A DNA stretch of 64,000 bases from an uncultured Prevotella sp. (GTDB lineage: Bacteria > Bacteroidota > Bacteroidia > Bacteroidales > Bacteroidaceae): assembly GCA_944320355.1 (NCBI GenBank), contig CALUHC010000009.1:1-64000 (forward strand). The letters are read 5' to 3'. This document shows positions 7,958 through 16,081 of the stretch, one piece after another. The notes under the pieces were generated by a model. The model was not told the origin of the DNA. It made no database searches and worked only from the letters and a program-made list of their open reading frames with translations. Within the stretch, counting starts at the first letter, position 1, and the number at the start of each line of letters is the position of its first letter. Position numbers and translations under genes: made by a program.

Positions 7958-10825
7958 ATGAAACGAAACAAGATATTGGTGCTGTCGTTGCTGGCCTGCG
8001 CAGGCGTGCCGGCGGCAGCTCAGAACGACTCGATAAAAGAGCTGTCGGCGGCAGAGAAGTTCGCCAGTCAGCCCATTGACGTGGGAGCGGACAGGACGTT
8101 CTCGCGCGAGGAGGCCACCGCCGCCGTGTCGGTGATTACCTCCGAGACCACCGACAAGCGCAGCGCACGCAACATTGGCAACTCCATCATAGGCCAGGGC
8201 CTCGGACTTGTGTCGCTGCAGAACGCCGGAGCTTATTCCGCCGCCGACCCCACGTTCTACGTGCGCGGCCTGCAGAGCCTCTCCACGAGCACGCCGCTCA
8301 TCCTCGTCGACGGCATTGAGCGCGACATCGACAACGTGTCGCCGGGCGAGGTGGAGTCGGTGCAGATACTGAAGGATGCCGCCGCAGTGGCCCTCTACGG
8401 ATACAAGGGAGCCAACGGCGTGATACTCGTCACCACCAAACGTGGCAAGTACAACTCCAAGGAGGTGAAGTTCAGTTACGATCATGTGTGGAACTATATG
8501 GTGAAGCGGCCCCGGTTTGTCGATGCCGCCACGTATGCGAGCGCACTCAATGAGGCCCGCGCCAACGACGGGCTTGGCGCTCGATACACTGCCGACGAGG
8601 TGGCTGCCTTCCGCACGGGGGCGTATCCTTATCTCTATCCTAACGTGAATTGGGTCGATGAGACCTTCCGCAACCACGGGATGAGCAACAAGTACAACGT
8701 GGAGTTCACCGGCGGAGGCAAGAACTTCCGCTACTACACGATGGTGAACCTCATCACCGACAAGGGCTTCATCGCCAATCCCGGCATGAACGACGGCTAC
8801 TCCACGCAGGAGAAATACACCAAGGGAAGCATGAGGGTGAACCTCGATGCCGACCTTACGCCCAAAACCAAGATGCGCGTCAACCTGCTCGGTGTGCTGA
8901 GCGAGTCGAGCGCGCCCGGCGTGAACAGCGACGGAGCCAGCGATGCGGGCAATGCCGCCGCCGGGCCGGCCAACATCTGGGACATGGTATATTCGTTGCC
9001 GTCGGCCGCTTTCCCCGTGAGGACAGAAGACGGGATATGGGGCGGCAACGCGACGTGGAACGGAACGGTGAACCCGGTGGCGCAGTCGGTGGGCGCGGCC
9101 TACTCGAAGAACCACACAAGGGGCATCTTCTCCGACCTCACCCTGACGCAAGACCTCTCCGACATACTGAAGGGACTGGGCGGAACGGTGCGCGTGGGCT
9201 ATGACAACACGTCGAACATATTCGAGAACCACAGCCAGGCTTACGACTACGGGAGCAAGACTCCGGGGGCATGGGCCAACGGCGCGCCCACCATTGCGGG
9301 CGACTACCGTGTCACAGCCGAGTCGACAATGGCCACCACTGCCGAGACCAACACCTACGCCGCGCGTTTCCACTTCGACGCAGGCCTTAACTACGGCAAC
9401 ACTTTCGGCGACCACTCCATCTACACGCAGCTGAAGTATGACTACGAGTACCAGGAGTCGACGGGCCTGAACAATACCATCTACCGGCAGAACGTGTCGT
9501 GGTGGAGCCACTACGGCTACAAGAACCGCTACTGGCTCGACCTCGCGCTGGTGGGCTCCGGGTCGAGCCGCCTCGCCCCGGGCACAAAGTGGTCGTTCTC
9601 GCCCACAGTGTCGGCAGCGTGGGTGCTTTCCCGCGAGAACTTCCTCAAGGATGTCAGCTGGGTTGACTTGCTGAAGGTGCGCGCCTCGTTCGGCATCATC
9701 AACGCGGACTACCTGCCCGGCGACAACGTGTGGACGTACTACACGCAGCAGTATGTGACCAGCGGCGGAACCTATCCTTTCCAAGGCTCGTGGACATCGC
9801 AGTTCGGACGCACTTACCTTGACCGCCTGGCCACGGAGAACCCCAGCCACGAGAAGGCCTACAAGTACAACTTCGGCATTGACGCCTCGCTATTCGGCAG
9901 CCTCAACTTCACCTTCGACGCTTACTACCAGCGCCGCACTGACATCTGGGTGGAGGCATCCGGAGCATATACCGAGGTGATTGGCTTCGACGCGCCTTAC
10001 GAGAACGGGGGCATCGTGGAGACGTGGGGATTCGAGTTCGGGGCCGACTACTCCAAGCGCTTCGGTGACTGGACGGTGAACGCCGGAGCCAACTTCGCCC
10101 TCAACCACAACCGCATCGTGGAGCAGCTGGAGGAGCCGCGCCTTTACGGCAACCTTGTGCAGACGGGCAATCCGCTCAGCCAGATATACGGTCTCAAGGC
10201 CATAGGCTTCTTCCGCGACGAGCAGGACATTGCCAACAGCCCCACGCAGACGTTCAGCACTGTGCGTCCCGGCGACGTGAAATATGCCGACGTGAACGAC
10301 GACGGCTTGATTGATGCCAACGACCAGGTGGCCATCGGCTTCAGCGACGCCGCCCCGGAGATTTACTATTCGTTCCATCTCGGCGCAGAGTGGCGCGGCC
10401 TAGGCTTCGACGCGCTGTTCCAGGGAACGGGCCGATACTCGGCCATACTCAACACGAAGAGCATGTACTGGCCGCTCATCAACAACACGACCATATCGCA
10501 GTATGCCTACGACAACCGCTGGACTCCCGACAACCAGAACGCCAAGTACCCGCGCCTCAGCTCGCAGAGCAACGCCAACAACTACCAGACCAGCACCGTG
10601 TGGGTCGAGGACCGCTCGTTCCTGAAGCTGCGCTACGTGGAGCTCTACTACAATTTCCCGCAGAAGCTCATGGACGCCACGGGCTTCCTCGGAGGGGCGC
10701 GCCTCTATGTCCGCGGAACTGACCTGTTCAGCGCAGACCACCTTGAGGCTTCCGACCCCGAGTCTTACGGTGCCACCGCTCCGCTCACAAGGAGCATCGT
10801 GGCAGGAGTGGCATTAACATTCTAA
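7958..10825 (+). CDS. SusC-family TonB-dependent transporter without the N-terminal regulatory domain, pair 2
   Basis: Second TonB-linked outer membrane channel. The ATG at 7958 gives the signal peptide MKRNKILVLSLLACAGVPAAAQ; a TTG nine bases upstream is in frame but less likely. The mature protein goes almost directly into a short segment (RTFSREEATAAVSVI, ~46-60) and the plug (~65-165, YVRGLQSLSTSTPLILVDGIERDID, ILKDAAAVALYGYKGANGV). The ~80-residue carboxypeptidase-D-like domain of the first SusC is absent, and at 955 residues it is shorter by about that amount. The barrel ends SIVAGVALTF. It lies 59 nt after SusD 1 and 22 nt before its own SusD. Confidence 0.95.
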   Translation: MKRNKILVLSLLACAGVPAAAQNDSIKELSAAEKFASQPIDVGADRTFSREEATAAVSVITSETTDKRSARNIGNSIIGQGLGLVSLQNAGAYSAADPTFYVRGLQSLSTSTPLILVDGIERDIDNVSPGEVESVQILKDAAAVALYGYKGANGVILVTTKRGKYNSKEVKFSYDHVWNYMVKRPRFVDAATYASALNEARANDGLGARYTADEVAAFRTGAYPYLYPNVNWVDETFRNHGMSNKYNVEFTGGGKNFRYYTMVNLITDKGFIANPGMNDGYSTQEKYTKGSMRVNLDADLTPKTKMRVNLLGVLSESSAPGVNSDGASDAGNAAAGPANIWDMVYSLPSAAFPVRTEDGIWGGNATWNGTVNPVAQSVGAAYSKNHTRGIFSDLTLTQDLSDILKGLGGTVRVGYDNTSNIFENHSQAYDYGSKTPGAWANGAPTIAGDYRVTAESTMATTAETNTYAARFHFDAGLNYGNTFGDHSIYTQLKYDYEYQESTGLNNTIYRQNVSWWSHYGYKNRYWLDLALVGSGSSRLAPGTKWSFSPTVSAAWVLSRENFLKDVSWVDLLKVRASFGIINADYLPGDNVWTYYTQQYVTSGGTYPFQGSWTSQFGRTYLDRLATENPSHEKAYKYNFGIDASLFGSLNFTFDAYYQRRTDIWVEASGAYTEVIGFDAPYENGGIVETWGFEFGADYSKRFGDWTVNAGANFALNHNRIVEQLEEPRLYGNLVQTGNPLSQIYGLKAIGFFRDEQDIANSPTQTFSTVRPGDVKYADVNDDGLIDANDQVAIGFSDAAPEIYYSFHLGAEWRGLGFDALFQGTGRYSAILNTKSMYWPLINNTTISQYAYDNRWTPDNQNAKYPRLSSQSNANNYQTSTVWVEDRSFLKLRYVELYYNFPQKLMDATGFLGGARLYVRGTDLFSADHLEASDPESYGATAPLTRSIVAGVALTF

Positions 10826-10847
10826 CCATTCATTAAACGACAGAATC

Positions 10848-12596
10848 ATGAAAAAGAGCAAGATATTTGTTGGCTGCATGGCCGGGGTGATGGCCCTCAC
10901 TGCCTGCTCCGACCGCATGGACTACAACGAGTACGTGGTCAGGGACAGGGAGCAGATCATCCAGACGTTCGAGCGGGTGGGAGGCTTCATGACCGACATA
11001 TACAACCACATTGACTACGACTTCGGGCAGTATTACAGCGGCGCGCTGCTCGGTTCGGCCAGCGACGAGTCGCAGTATGCCATAATGGGCAACGAGATAG
11101 AGGACTTCTACAACGGGGCATGGAGCCCGACGAACGCCAAGAGCACTGTCTGGAACGACATGTACGAGGGCATAGCCGTGTGCAACGTGCTGCTCGACGA
11201 GTTCCAGGACCTCACCTTCAGCGACCTTGTGCTGAACAGCGACTACCGCCAGCAGCTCTACCGCTACGAGAACTACCAGTGGGAGGCGCGCTTTGCCCGC
11301 GCCTACTTCTACTTCGTGCTGGCGCGGCAGTATGGAGGGGTGCCTCTTGTCACTCACAACCAGAGCTACGACATCACCAATGCGCTGCCGCGCGAGTCGA
11401 GTGACAGCATCTTCCGCTTCGTCATCGACGAGTGCAACTTCATAGAGGACTCCATCATTGCCGACTATACCGACATGGGTGCCATGGACATGGGCGCCAA
11501 CGAGACCGGCCGCGCCGACCGCCTGGCTGTCATTGCCCTCAAGGCACGCGCCGCCCTCTACTGGGCCAGCCCGCTGTTCAACCCCGGCAACGACCGCGAG
11601 CGCTACCGCCTTGCCGCGCAGTATTCCAAGCAGCTCATCGACGAGGCCACGGCGCGCGGCAAGCACCTGGCCACCGACTACGAGTCGCTCTGGGCAACGG
11701 ACAACTTCAACAACCCGGACATCATGTGCGAGATTGTCTTCGGACGCCGTGTCTATGGCTCAGAGACGGGCGGCACGTCGAACACCTTCGAGTCTTACAA
11801 CTATCCCGTGGGCATAGAGGGAGGCGTTGGCGGCAACTGCCCGACGCAGAACCTTGTCGACGCCTACGAGTTTGCCAGCGGCGACAGCGCAGGCCTGCGC
11901 CCAGCCCAGCTGGCCGACTACGACCCCAACAAGCCTTACTACGAGGGCCGCGACCCGCGCTTCTACGTCACCATAGCCAAGAACGGCGACGAGAGCTGGC
12001 CCAGCTACAACACCACCCCGCTGCAGACCTACTACGGCGGACTGAACGCTGAGCCGCTCACTGGTGGCACGCCCACGGGCTACTACGTGAAGAAGTACTG
12101 CCACTCGGCCATCAACCTGTCGTCCAACAGTACTTACCGCGCCGACCGCCACACGTGGCTCACCTTCCGCCTGGGTGAGTTCTATCTCAACTACGCCGAG
12201 GCCATGTTCCGCTACACCGGCGACGCCTACGCCACGTCTGGCGACTTGAGCATGAGCGCCGCCGAGGCCATGAACTACACGCGTCGCCGCGTGGGTATGC
12301 CCGATGTGCCCGCAGGGCTCAGCCCCGACGAGTTCTGGGAGAAGTACAAGAACGAGCGCATGGTGGAGCTTGCCTTCGAGGGACACCGCTTCTGGGATGT
12401 GCGCCGCTGGCGCGAGGCCGACAGGTACTTCGCTTCCATCGACGAGATGAAGCTGACGCTCAATGCCGACAACACCATCACGTATCGCCGCGAGACCGTC
12501 AGCCGCCGGTGGGAGAACCGTATGTACCTCTTCCCCATACCGCAGACGGAGCGCATGAAGAACCCCAACCTGTCGCAGAACGAGGGTTGGAACTGA
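10848..12596 (+). CDS. SusD/RagB-family nutrient-binding lipoprotein, pair 2
   Basis: Partner lid and binding protein of the second SusC. The ATG at 10848 is followed by a lipobox LTAC (Cys20), then SDRMD. The 582-residue protein has the SusD N-terminal TPR-like region and the C-terminal family signature FEGHRFWDVRRWREA near residue 500, ending LFPIPQTERMKNPNLSQNEGW. It is the last gene of the apparent four-gene operon; a strong hairpin terminator follows about 50 nt downstream. Confidence 0.96.
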   Translation: MKKSKIFVGCMAGVMALTACSDRMDYNEYVVRDREQIIQTFERVGGFMTDIYNHIDYDFGQYYSGALLGSASDESQYAIMGNEIEDFYNGAWSPTNAKSTVWNDMYEGIAVCNVLLDEFQDLTFSDLVLNSDYRQQLYRYENYQWEARFARAYFYFVLARQYGGVPLVTHNQSYDITNALPRESSDSIFRFVIDECNFIEDSIIADYTDMGAMDMGANETGRADRLAVIALKARAALYWASPLFNPGNDRERYRLAAQYSKQLIDEATARGKHLATDYESLWATDNFNNPDIMCEIVFGRRVYGSETGGTSNTFESYNYPVGIEGGVGGNCPTQNLVDAYEFASGDSAGLRPAQLADYDPNKPYYEGRDPRFYVTIAKNGDESWPSYNTTPLQTYYGGLNAEPLTGGTPTGYYVKKYCHSAINLSSNSTYRADRHTWLTFRLGEFYLNYAEAMFRYTGDAYATSGDLSMSAAEAMNYTRRRVGMPDVPAGLSPDEFWEKYKNERMVELAFEGHRFWDVRRWREADRYFASIDEMKLTLNADNTITYRRETVSRRWENRMYLFPIPQTERMKNPNLSQNEGWN

Positions 12597-12647
12597 CAGT
12601 AGGTGAAGACGAGTTTCTTTATCATACCAATCATCAAATGACAGTGT

Positions 12648-12682
12648 GGAGGGGATGCCTGTTGAAGGTGTCCCCTCTTTTT
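12648..12682 (+). terminator. Rho-independent terminator of the SusCD operon
   Basis: The stem GGAGGGGA (12648-12655) pairs with TCCCCTC (12671-12677) and is followed by a T-rich tail (TTTTT). Confidence 0.8.
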
Positions 12683-12689
12683 GCGGACA

Positions 12690-12927
12690 GATGTCGGCTG
12701 TCTGCCCGTGCTTGCAAATATGCAATCAGAGATGGCCCGTAGGGCGCCGTCCTCGCCTATGTGCCGTTTCGCCTTTCAATGCGGCGCGTTTTGCGCCGCG
12801 AAACGTGCCGTTCCGTCGTGCGGAATGCGCCGTTTCGCAGCCTGAAACGGCACATATCGCAAGGCGCTGACAGTCAGCTGCTTGGCCAAGGCAAGCCTTG
12901 TCGCCGCTTTTAACATAAAAATGTTAA
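12690..12927 (-). repeat. 22-bp phased palindrome array 2 (5 units) with both conserved flanks
   Basis: Units start at 12756, 12778, 12800, 12822 and 12844, exactly 22 bp apart (for example GAAACGTGCCGTTC, GGAATGCGCCGTTT, GAAACGGCACATAT). On the left is the conserved distal motif TTGCAAATATGCAA (12712-12725). On the right is the leader-like flank ending in TTAACATAAAAATGTTAA (12910-12927), whose last TTAA is also the first base group of the adjoining MITE-1 copy. Confidence 0.85.
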
Positions 12928-13124
12928 CCCGAATCGGTCGTTGGAGGCCAAAGCGATTCCTTGCTGTTGTCGTGCAGATTGTCTGTCGCCTTTGTCGAAG
13001 GCGTAGCGGGCTGCGTCGGGACAAAGCGGCAGACAAGATGCCGCTGGCAGGGCGAAAGCGCTTGGAAAGCCTGAAAAGTAACAAAAATATATTCCTGGCG
13101 GTCTAATGACCGATTTGGGATAAA
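12924..13124 (+). mobile_element. MITE-1 copy, 201 bp, non-autonomous element with inverted ends
   Basis: It starts TTAACCCGAATCGGTCGTTGGA and ends GTCTAATGACCGATTTGGGA, which are inverted relative to each other. The interior is nearly identical to 43154-43354 (GGCGTAGCGGGCTGCGTCGG, CAGACAAGATGCCGCTGGCA, AACAAAAATATATTCCTGGC). It encodes no transposase. It is one of two copies here that show an intact TATATTTTT site (reverse strand), the site occupied in the copy at 59470-59868. Confidence 0.85.
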
Positions 13125-13380
13125 GCAAGCATCCGGCGGTCTGGCTCGATTTGGGTTGACTGCGCGTTGTTGCGTGGCGTTCCTCGCGAGTCCCTGTCGT
13201 GCGGGCCGCCATTCGCAACATTTTGGAATGCGTGGAGAAAATCCGGCGGACAAGCGGTAATGTGCGGCTTTTTCCATATCTTTGTAAGGCGCAAGCTGTG
13301 TCCTGGAAAGTGGGGGCGGGCTTCCGCTTCCGCTCGCTTGCATGGCTCTTTAAAGCTCACATCTTAAGGATAGGAAATTT
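13125..13380. other. Gap upstream of the coiled-coil protein; partial MITE-1 end
   Basis: A further partial MITE-1 end (CGGCGGTCTGGCTCGATTTG, about 13133-13152) follows the full copy. Just before the ATG at 13381 lies AAGGATAGGAAATTT, a plausible ribosome binding region. No gene is seen between. Confidence 0.45.
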
Positions 13381-13888
13381 ATGGCAAGGAGAAAGAAAAG
13401 AAAGTTCAAGATGCCCTCCACGGAGTTTTTTCTTGAAGTTGGCGGGCAGCGCGGCCCTGCTTTTGGGGTTTTACTGGTTGCTTGACGACTATTATGAGGA
13501 GGAGGCCGAGATGCGGCGTGTTGAAAGAGAGCAAGACCGGGCTCGTGAGGAGGCGCAGCGGCGTGCCGACTCGCTCGCTGACGAGCGGCGCAGGGTCGAG
13601 GATTCGCTCCGGGCGCACCACGTCTATAGCATCACGCTGAAGGACGTGCAGGACATGATACGCAGCCAGGGTGAGCGCAACGCGGCTGCTCCGGCCCTTA
13701 TGGAGAAGTTGCGCCAGGGCGGGGAGCTTACGCCCGACGAGGAAAACATCGTTTACGACTATTACAGGGATGAGTATTATGAGGACCCCGAGGACGAGAA
13801 CCGCTATCCGACGGAAATATTCGATGCCCGCGAAGACTACGACGAAGGGCACGTCATGGACAATCCCGCCACGGCGGGCGAAGACTGA
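13381..13888 (+). CDS. Small membrane-anchored acidic coiled-coil protein, apparent frameshift at T6 (13426-13431)
   Basis: No family recognised. The likely start is ATG 13381, preceded by AAGGATAGG, giving MARRKKRKFKMPSTEFF. In that frame translation stops after 34 codons. Moving to the +1 frame at the T run 13426-13431 continues as LKLAGSAALLLGFYWLLDDYYEEEAE, a transmembrane segment with the expected basic cytoplasmic N-terminus. Then come a charged helix (MRRVEREQDRAREEAQRRADSLADERRRVEDSLRA) and an acidic tail to 13888. Reading five T instead of six would make one ~168-residue protein. It could be a sequencing error, a decayed gene or a slippage-dependent gene. If the ATG is wrong, TTG codons near 13433 are the alternative starts. 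Confidence 0.6.
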
Positions 13889-14224
13889 CACGAGCCTGTC
13901 TGCGCCCTCTGCCGGAAGCCGTCCTCGCTTTATTGGCACTGCGCCTGGCCGGAAGTCCTTGCTGCGCTCCGGCTGCGCAAACGGGCGAATATGACCGGAA
14001 GGGCAACAACCCCGGCGGAGACAAAAAACAATCTTGATAAAATCAAAACTGCTTCTATATGCTGCGAATTAAAAATAAAATCGCTATATTTGCATGATGA
14101 ACGATGCTTCCGCCATACGCCGCAATGTCGCTCGGTGCCGTGAGCAGCGGGCTTCCGGCGGCGCGCTCGGTGCCTGTCGGGGCGTTGCGATGGTGGCGCG
14201 GGGCTTCAGAGTGAATGGTTGCAG
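13889..14224. promoter_or_regulatory. Intergenic gap with a -7 promoter element (14085-14092)
   Basis: TATATTTG at 14085-14092 matches the Bacteroidetes -7 element and would transcribe the methyltransferase-like gene. No clear TTG is present at the right distance upstream. Nothing else is recognised in the gap. Confidence 0.5.
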
Positions 14225-14833
14225 ATGGAGGTGATGAGCGACATAAGGCGTATTGCGGTGTGGGCGGCGCGGTGCAGGCACAGCCGTGGCTTCGGCGTGC
14301 AGTCGCCGTGGGCATACGCTTTCGACCGCTACGTGGTCAACGAGCACTGGCCTTACTACGCCTACGGGGAACTGGCCGCAGCCCATCCGGGCCTCCCGGC
14401 CGCGGAGCGGCGTGTGCTGGAGTTTTACTTCCGGCTGGCCAACCACCTGCAGCCGGATGTGGTGGCCGACTTCGGCCGGGGCGATGCCGCCTTTGCCGAT
14501 TACGTCCGCGCCGGTTGCCGCCGCGCCGCCGTGCTATCGCCCTGCGGCGGGGAGGGCGAGCCCGGCAGGGCCATCGACTCGCTGCCGCGCGTGGACATGG
14601 CCCGCTTCGTGCCCTCGCCAGCCGTGGCGGAGCTGTGGGAGCTGGCCGTGGGACGGACCGGAGAGCGGTCGGCGTTCGTCATTGAGGGCATACACAGCGA
14701 CGCCCGGTGCCGCAAGCTGTGGCGCGGCGTGCTCGCCGACGGGCGCACGGGCGTGACGTTCGACCTCTACTACTGCGGCATAGTGTTCTTCGACAGGAAG
14801 CGTTACAAACAGAATTATATCATAAACTTTTAA
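14225..14833 (+). CDS. Bacteroidetes SAM-dependent methyltransferase-like protein
   Basis: The 202-residue product matches a conserved Bacteroidetes family annotated as class I SAM-dependent methyltransferase. The family's N-terminal signature (here RGFGVQSPWAYAFDRYVVNEHWPYYAY) and C-terminal signature (VTFDLYYCGIVFFDRKRYKQNYIINF) are both present. The cofactor loop is weak (VVADFGRGDAAF, ~75-90) and much of the middle is diverged. ATG 14225 is taken over the upstream TTG 14219; ATG 14234 (MSDIRR) is also possible. It lies 13 nt upstream of the adenosyltransferase, so the two are probably cotranscribed. Substrate unknown. Confidence 0.7.
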   Translation: MEVMSDIRRIAVWAARCRHSRGFGVQSPWAYAFDRYVVNEHWPYYAYGELAAAHPGLPAAERRVLEFYFRLANHLQPDVVADFGRGDAAFADYVRAGCRRAAVLSPCGGEGEPGRAIDSLPRVDMARFVPSPAVAELWELAVGRTGERSAFVIEGIHSDARCRKLWRGVLADGRTGVTFDLYYCGIVFFDRKRYKQNYIINF

Positions 14834-14846
14834 AAACCCTACGACC

Positions 14847-15410
14847 ATGGCAATCAACAAAGTCTATACCAAGACGGGCGACGACGGCACCACCAGCCTG
14901 ATAGGCGGACTGAGAGTGAAGAAGACGAACTCGCGCATCGAAGCCTATGGCACCGTTGATGAGCTCAGCGCTCAGCTCGGGCTGCTCGTGTCGTTCATGA
15001 AGGACGGCGACGACAAGAACCTCGTGGTGCGCTCGCAGCGCAACCTCTTCACGGTGAGCGCATACCTTGCCACCGACACCAGCAAGACACCCCTCGCGCC
15101 TTCCTACACGCTCGACCCATCGGAGACCGAGCGTCTGGAGCAGGCCATCGACAAGATCAACGCCAGCATACCGCAGCAGAAGAACTTCATCCTGCCCGGA
15201 GGCAGCCACGAGGCCGCCGTGGCGCACGTCTGCCGCACGGTGTGCCGCCGCGCCGAGCGGCGCATATTCTTCCTCGCCGAGAGTACAAAGGTGGCTCCGG
15301 AGGTGCTACAGTACATGAACCGCCTGTCCGACTACCTCTTTGTGCTGGCACGCAAATTAAACTTTGTTGACGGCGTGAGAGAAAAAATATGGGATAACTC
15401 TTGCAGATAA
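14847..15410 (+). CDS. Cob(I)yrinic acid a,c-diamide adenosyltransferase, PduO type
   Basis: Transfers the 5'-deoxyadenosyl group of ATP to reduced corrinoid to make adenosylcobalamin. The 187-residue protein has the PduO/MMAB N-terminal ATP-binding signature (KVYTKTGDDGTTSLIGGLRVKKTNSRIEAYGTVDEL, residues 5-40), the helical core, and the conserved LPGGSHEAAVAHVCRTVCRRAERR segment with the ATP- and corrin-binding arginines. ATG 14847 has no competing start. It is followed by DUF2795 from a promoter embedded in its 3' end, a common neighbour arrangement in Bacteroidales. Confidence 0.94.
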   Translation: MAINKVYTKTGDDGTTSLIGGLRVKKTNSRIEAYGTVDELSAQLGLLVSFMKDGDDKNLVVRSQRNLFTVSAYLATDTSKTPLAPSYTLDPSETERLEQAIDKINASIPQQKNFILPGGSHEAAVAHVCRTVCRRAERRIFFLAESTKVAPEVLQYMNRLSDYLFVLARKLNFVDGVREKIWDNSCR

Positions 15411-15430
15411 GAATAAAATTACTACTTTTG
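15401..15430 (+). promoter_or_regulatory. Bacteroidetes promoter for the DUF2795 gene
   Basis: TTG at 15401-15403, a 19-bp spacer and TACTTTTG at 15423-15430. The -33 part overlaps the stop codon of the adenosyltransferase gene. Confidence 0.8.
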
Positions 15431-15462
15431 CGGCTGATTCATAACTGATAAATTTTACGACT

Positions 15463-15684
15463 ATGTATTGGACACTTGAATTGGCTTCAAAACTTGAAGA
15501 CGCCCCATGGCCGGCTACCAAGGATGAGCTTATCGACTACGCCATCCGCTCTGGAGCACCCCTTGAGGTGTTGGAGAACCTGCAGGAGATAGAGGACGAG
15601 GGCGATGTCTACGAGAGCATCGAGGACATCTGGCCTGATTATCCCACAAAAGAGGACTTTCTCTTCAACGAGGACGAGTATTGA
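15463..15684 (+). CDS. DUF2795 domain small acidic protein
   Basis: A 73-residue protein of unknown function that matches the DUF2795 family over its first ~55 residues (WTLELASKLEDAPWPATKDELIDYAIRSGAPLEVLENLQEIEDEG), with an acidic tail. No signal peptide or membrane segment. It has its own promoter and a terminator directly downstream, so it can be expressed alone and probably strongly. Confidence 0.9.
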   Translation: MYWTLELASKLEDAPWPATKDELIDYAIRSGAPLEVLENLQEIEDEGDVYESIEDIWPDYPTKEDFLFNEDEY

Positions 15685-15728
15685 CGGGAGGCCTCAGCAA
15701 AACTAATCGCGGCTAAGTGAAATCCATG

Positions 15729-15769
15729 GGGAGACGGGAACGGAACAGACCTGTCTCCCTTGTTTTTTT
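15729..15769 (+). terminator. Rho-independent terminator after the DUF2795 gene
   Basis: The stem GGGAGAC (15729-15735) pairs with GTCTCCC (15753-15759) and is followed by TTGTTTTTTT. Confidence 0.85.
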
Positions 15770-15900
15770 GCTCTCCACACCGGGGCGTGGCGGCGGCTGT
15801 CGCTTGCCTTTGTCGCGGCCTGCACATGGGGCGCCGGCGCGGCCAACCGTCAGTAGACGTTGGGTCAATGCCGGCAGCAGCCTGTGCGTACTGTGCCTGC

Positions 15901-15966
15901 CGGAGCGCACGTTTCGCAACGCGATGCGCGCCGTGTTGTGATGTGGAATGGCATATATACGCAAGC
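15901..15966. repeat. Degenerate 22-bp phased array (3 units)
   Basis: Units begin at 15902 (GGAGCGCACGTTTCGC), 15923 (GATGCGCGCCGTGTTG) and 15945 (GGAATGGCATATATACGC), with spacing 21 and 22 bp. The distal flank ATTGCATATTGGCGTATA lies downstream, as at the arrays at 44 kb and 12.7 kb. The remainder of the 15770-16081 gap shows no gene. Confidence 0.6.
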
Positions 15967-16081
15967 AACGCAGGCGGGCTCCTTCTTCATTGCATATTGG
16001 CGTATAGGGGCAAATTGCCGCAATCTGTTAATTTTATGCAGCCGTTTACAATAAAACCGCCCGGCTGTCGTTATATGATAT

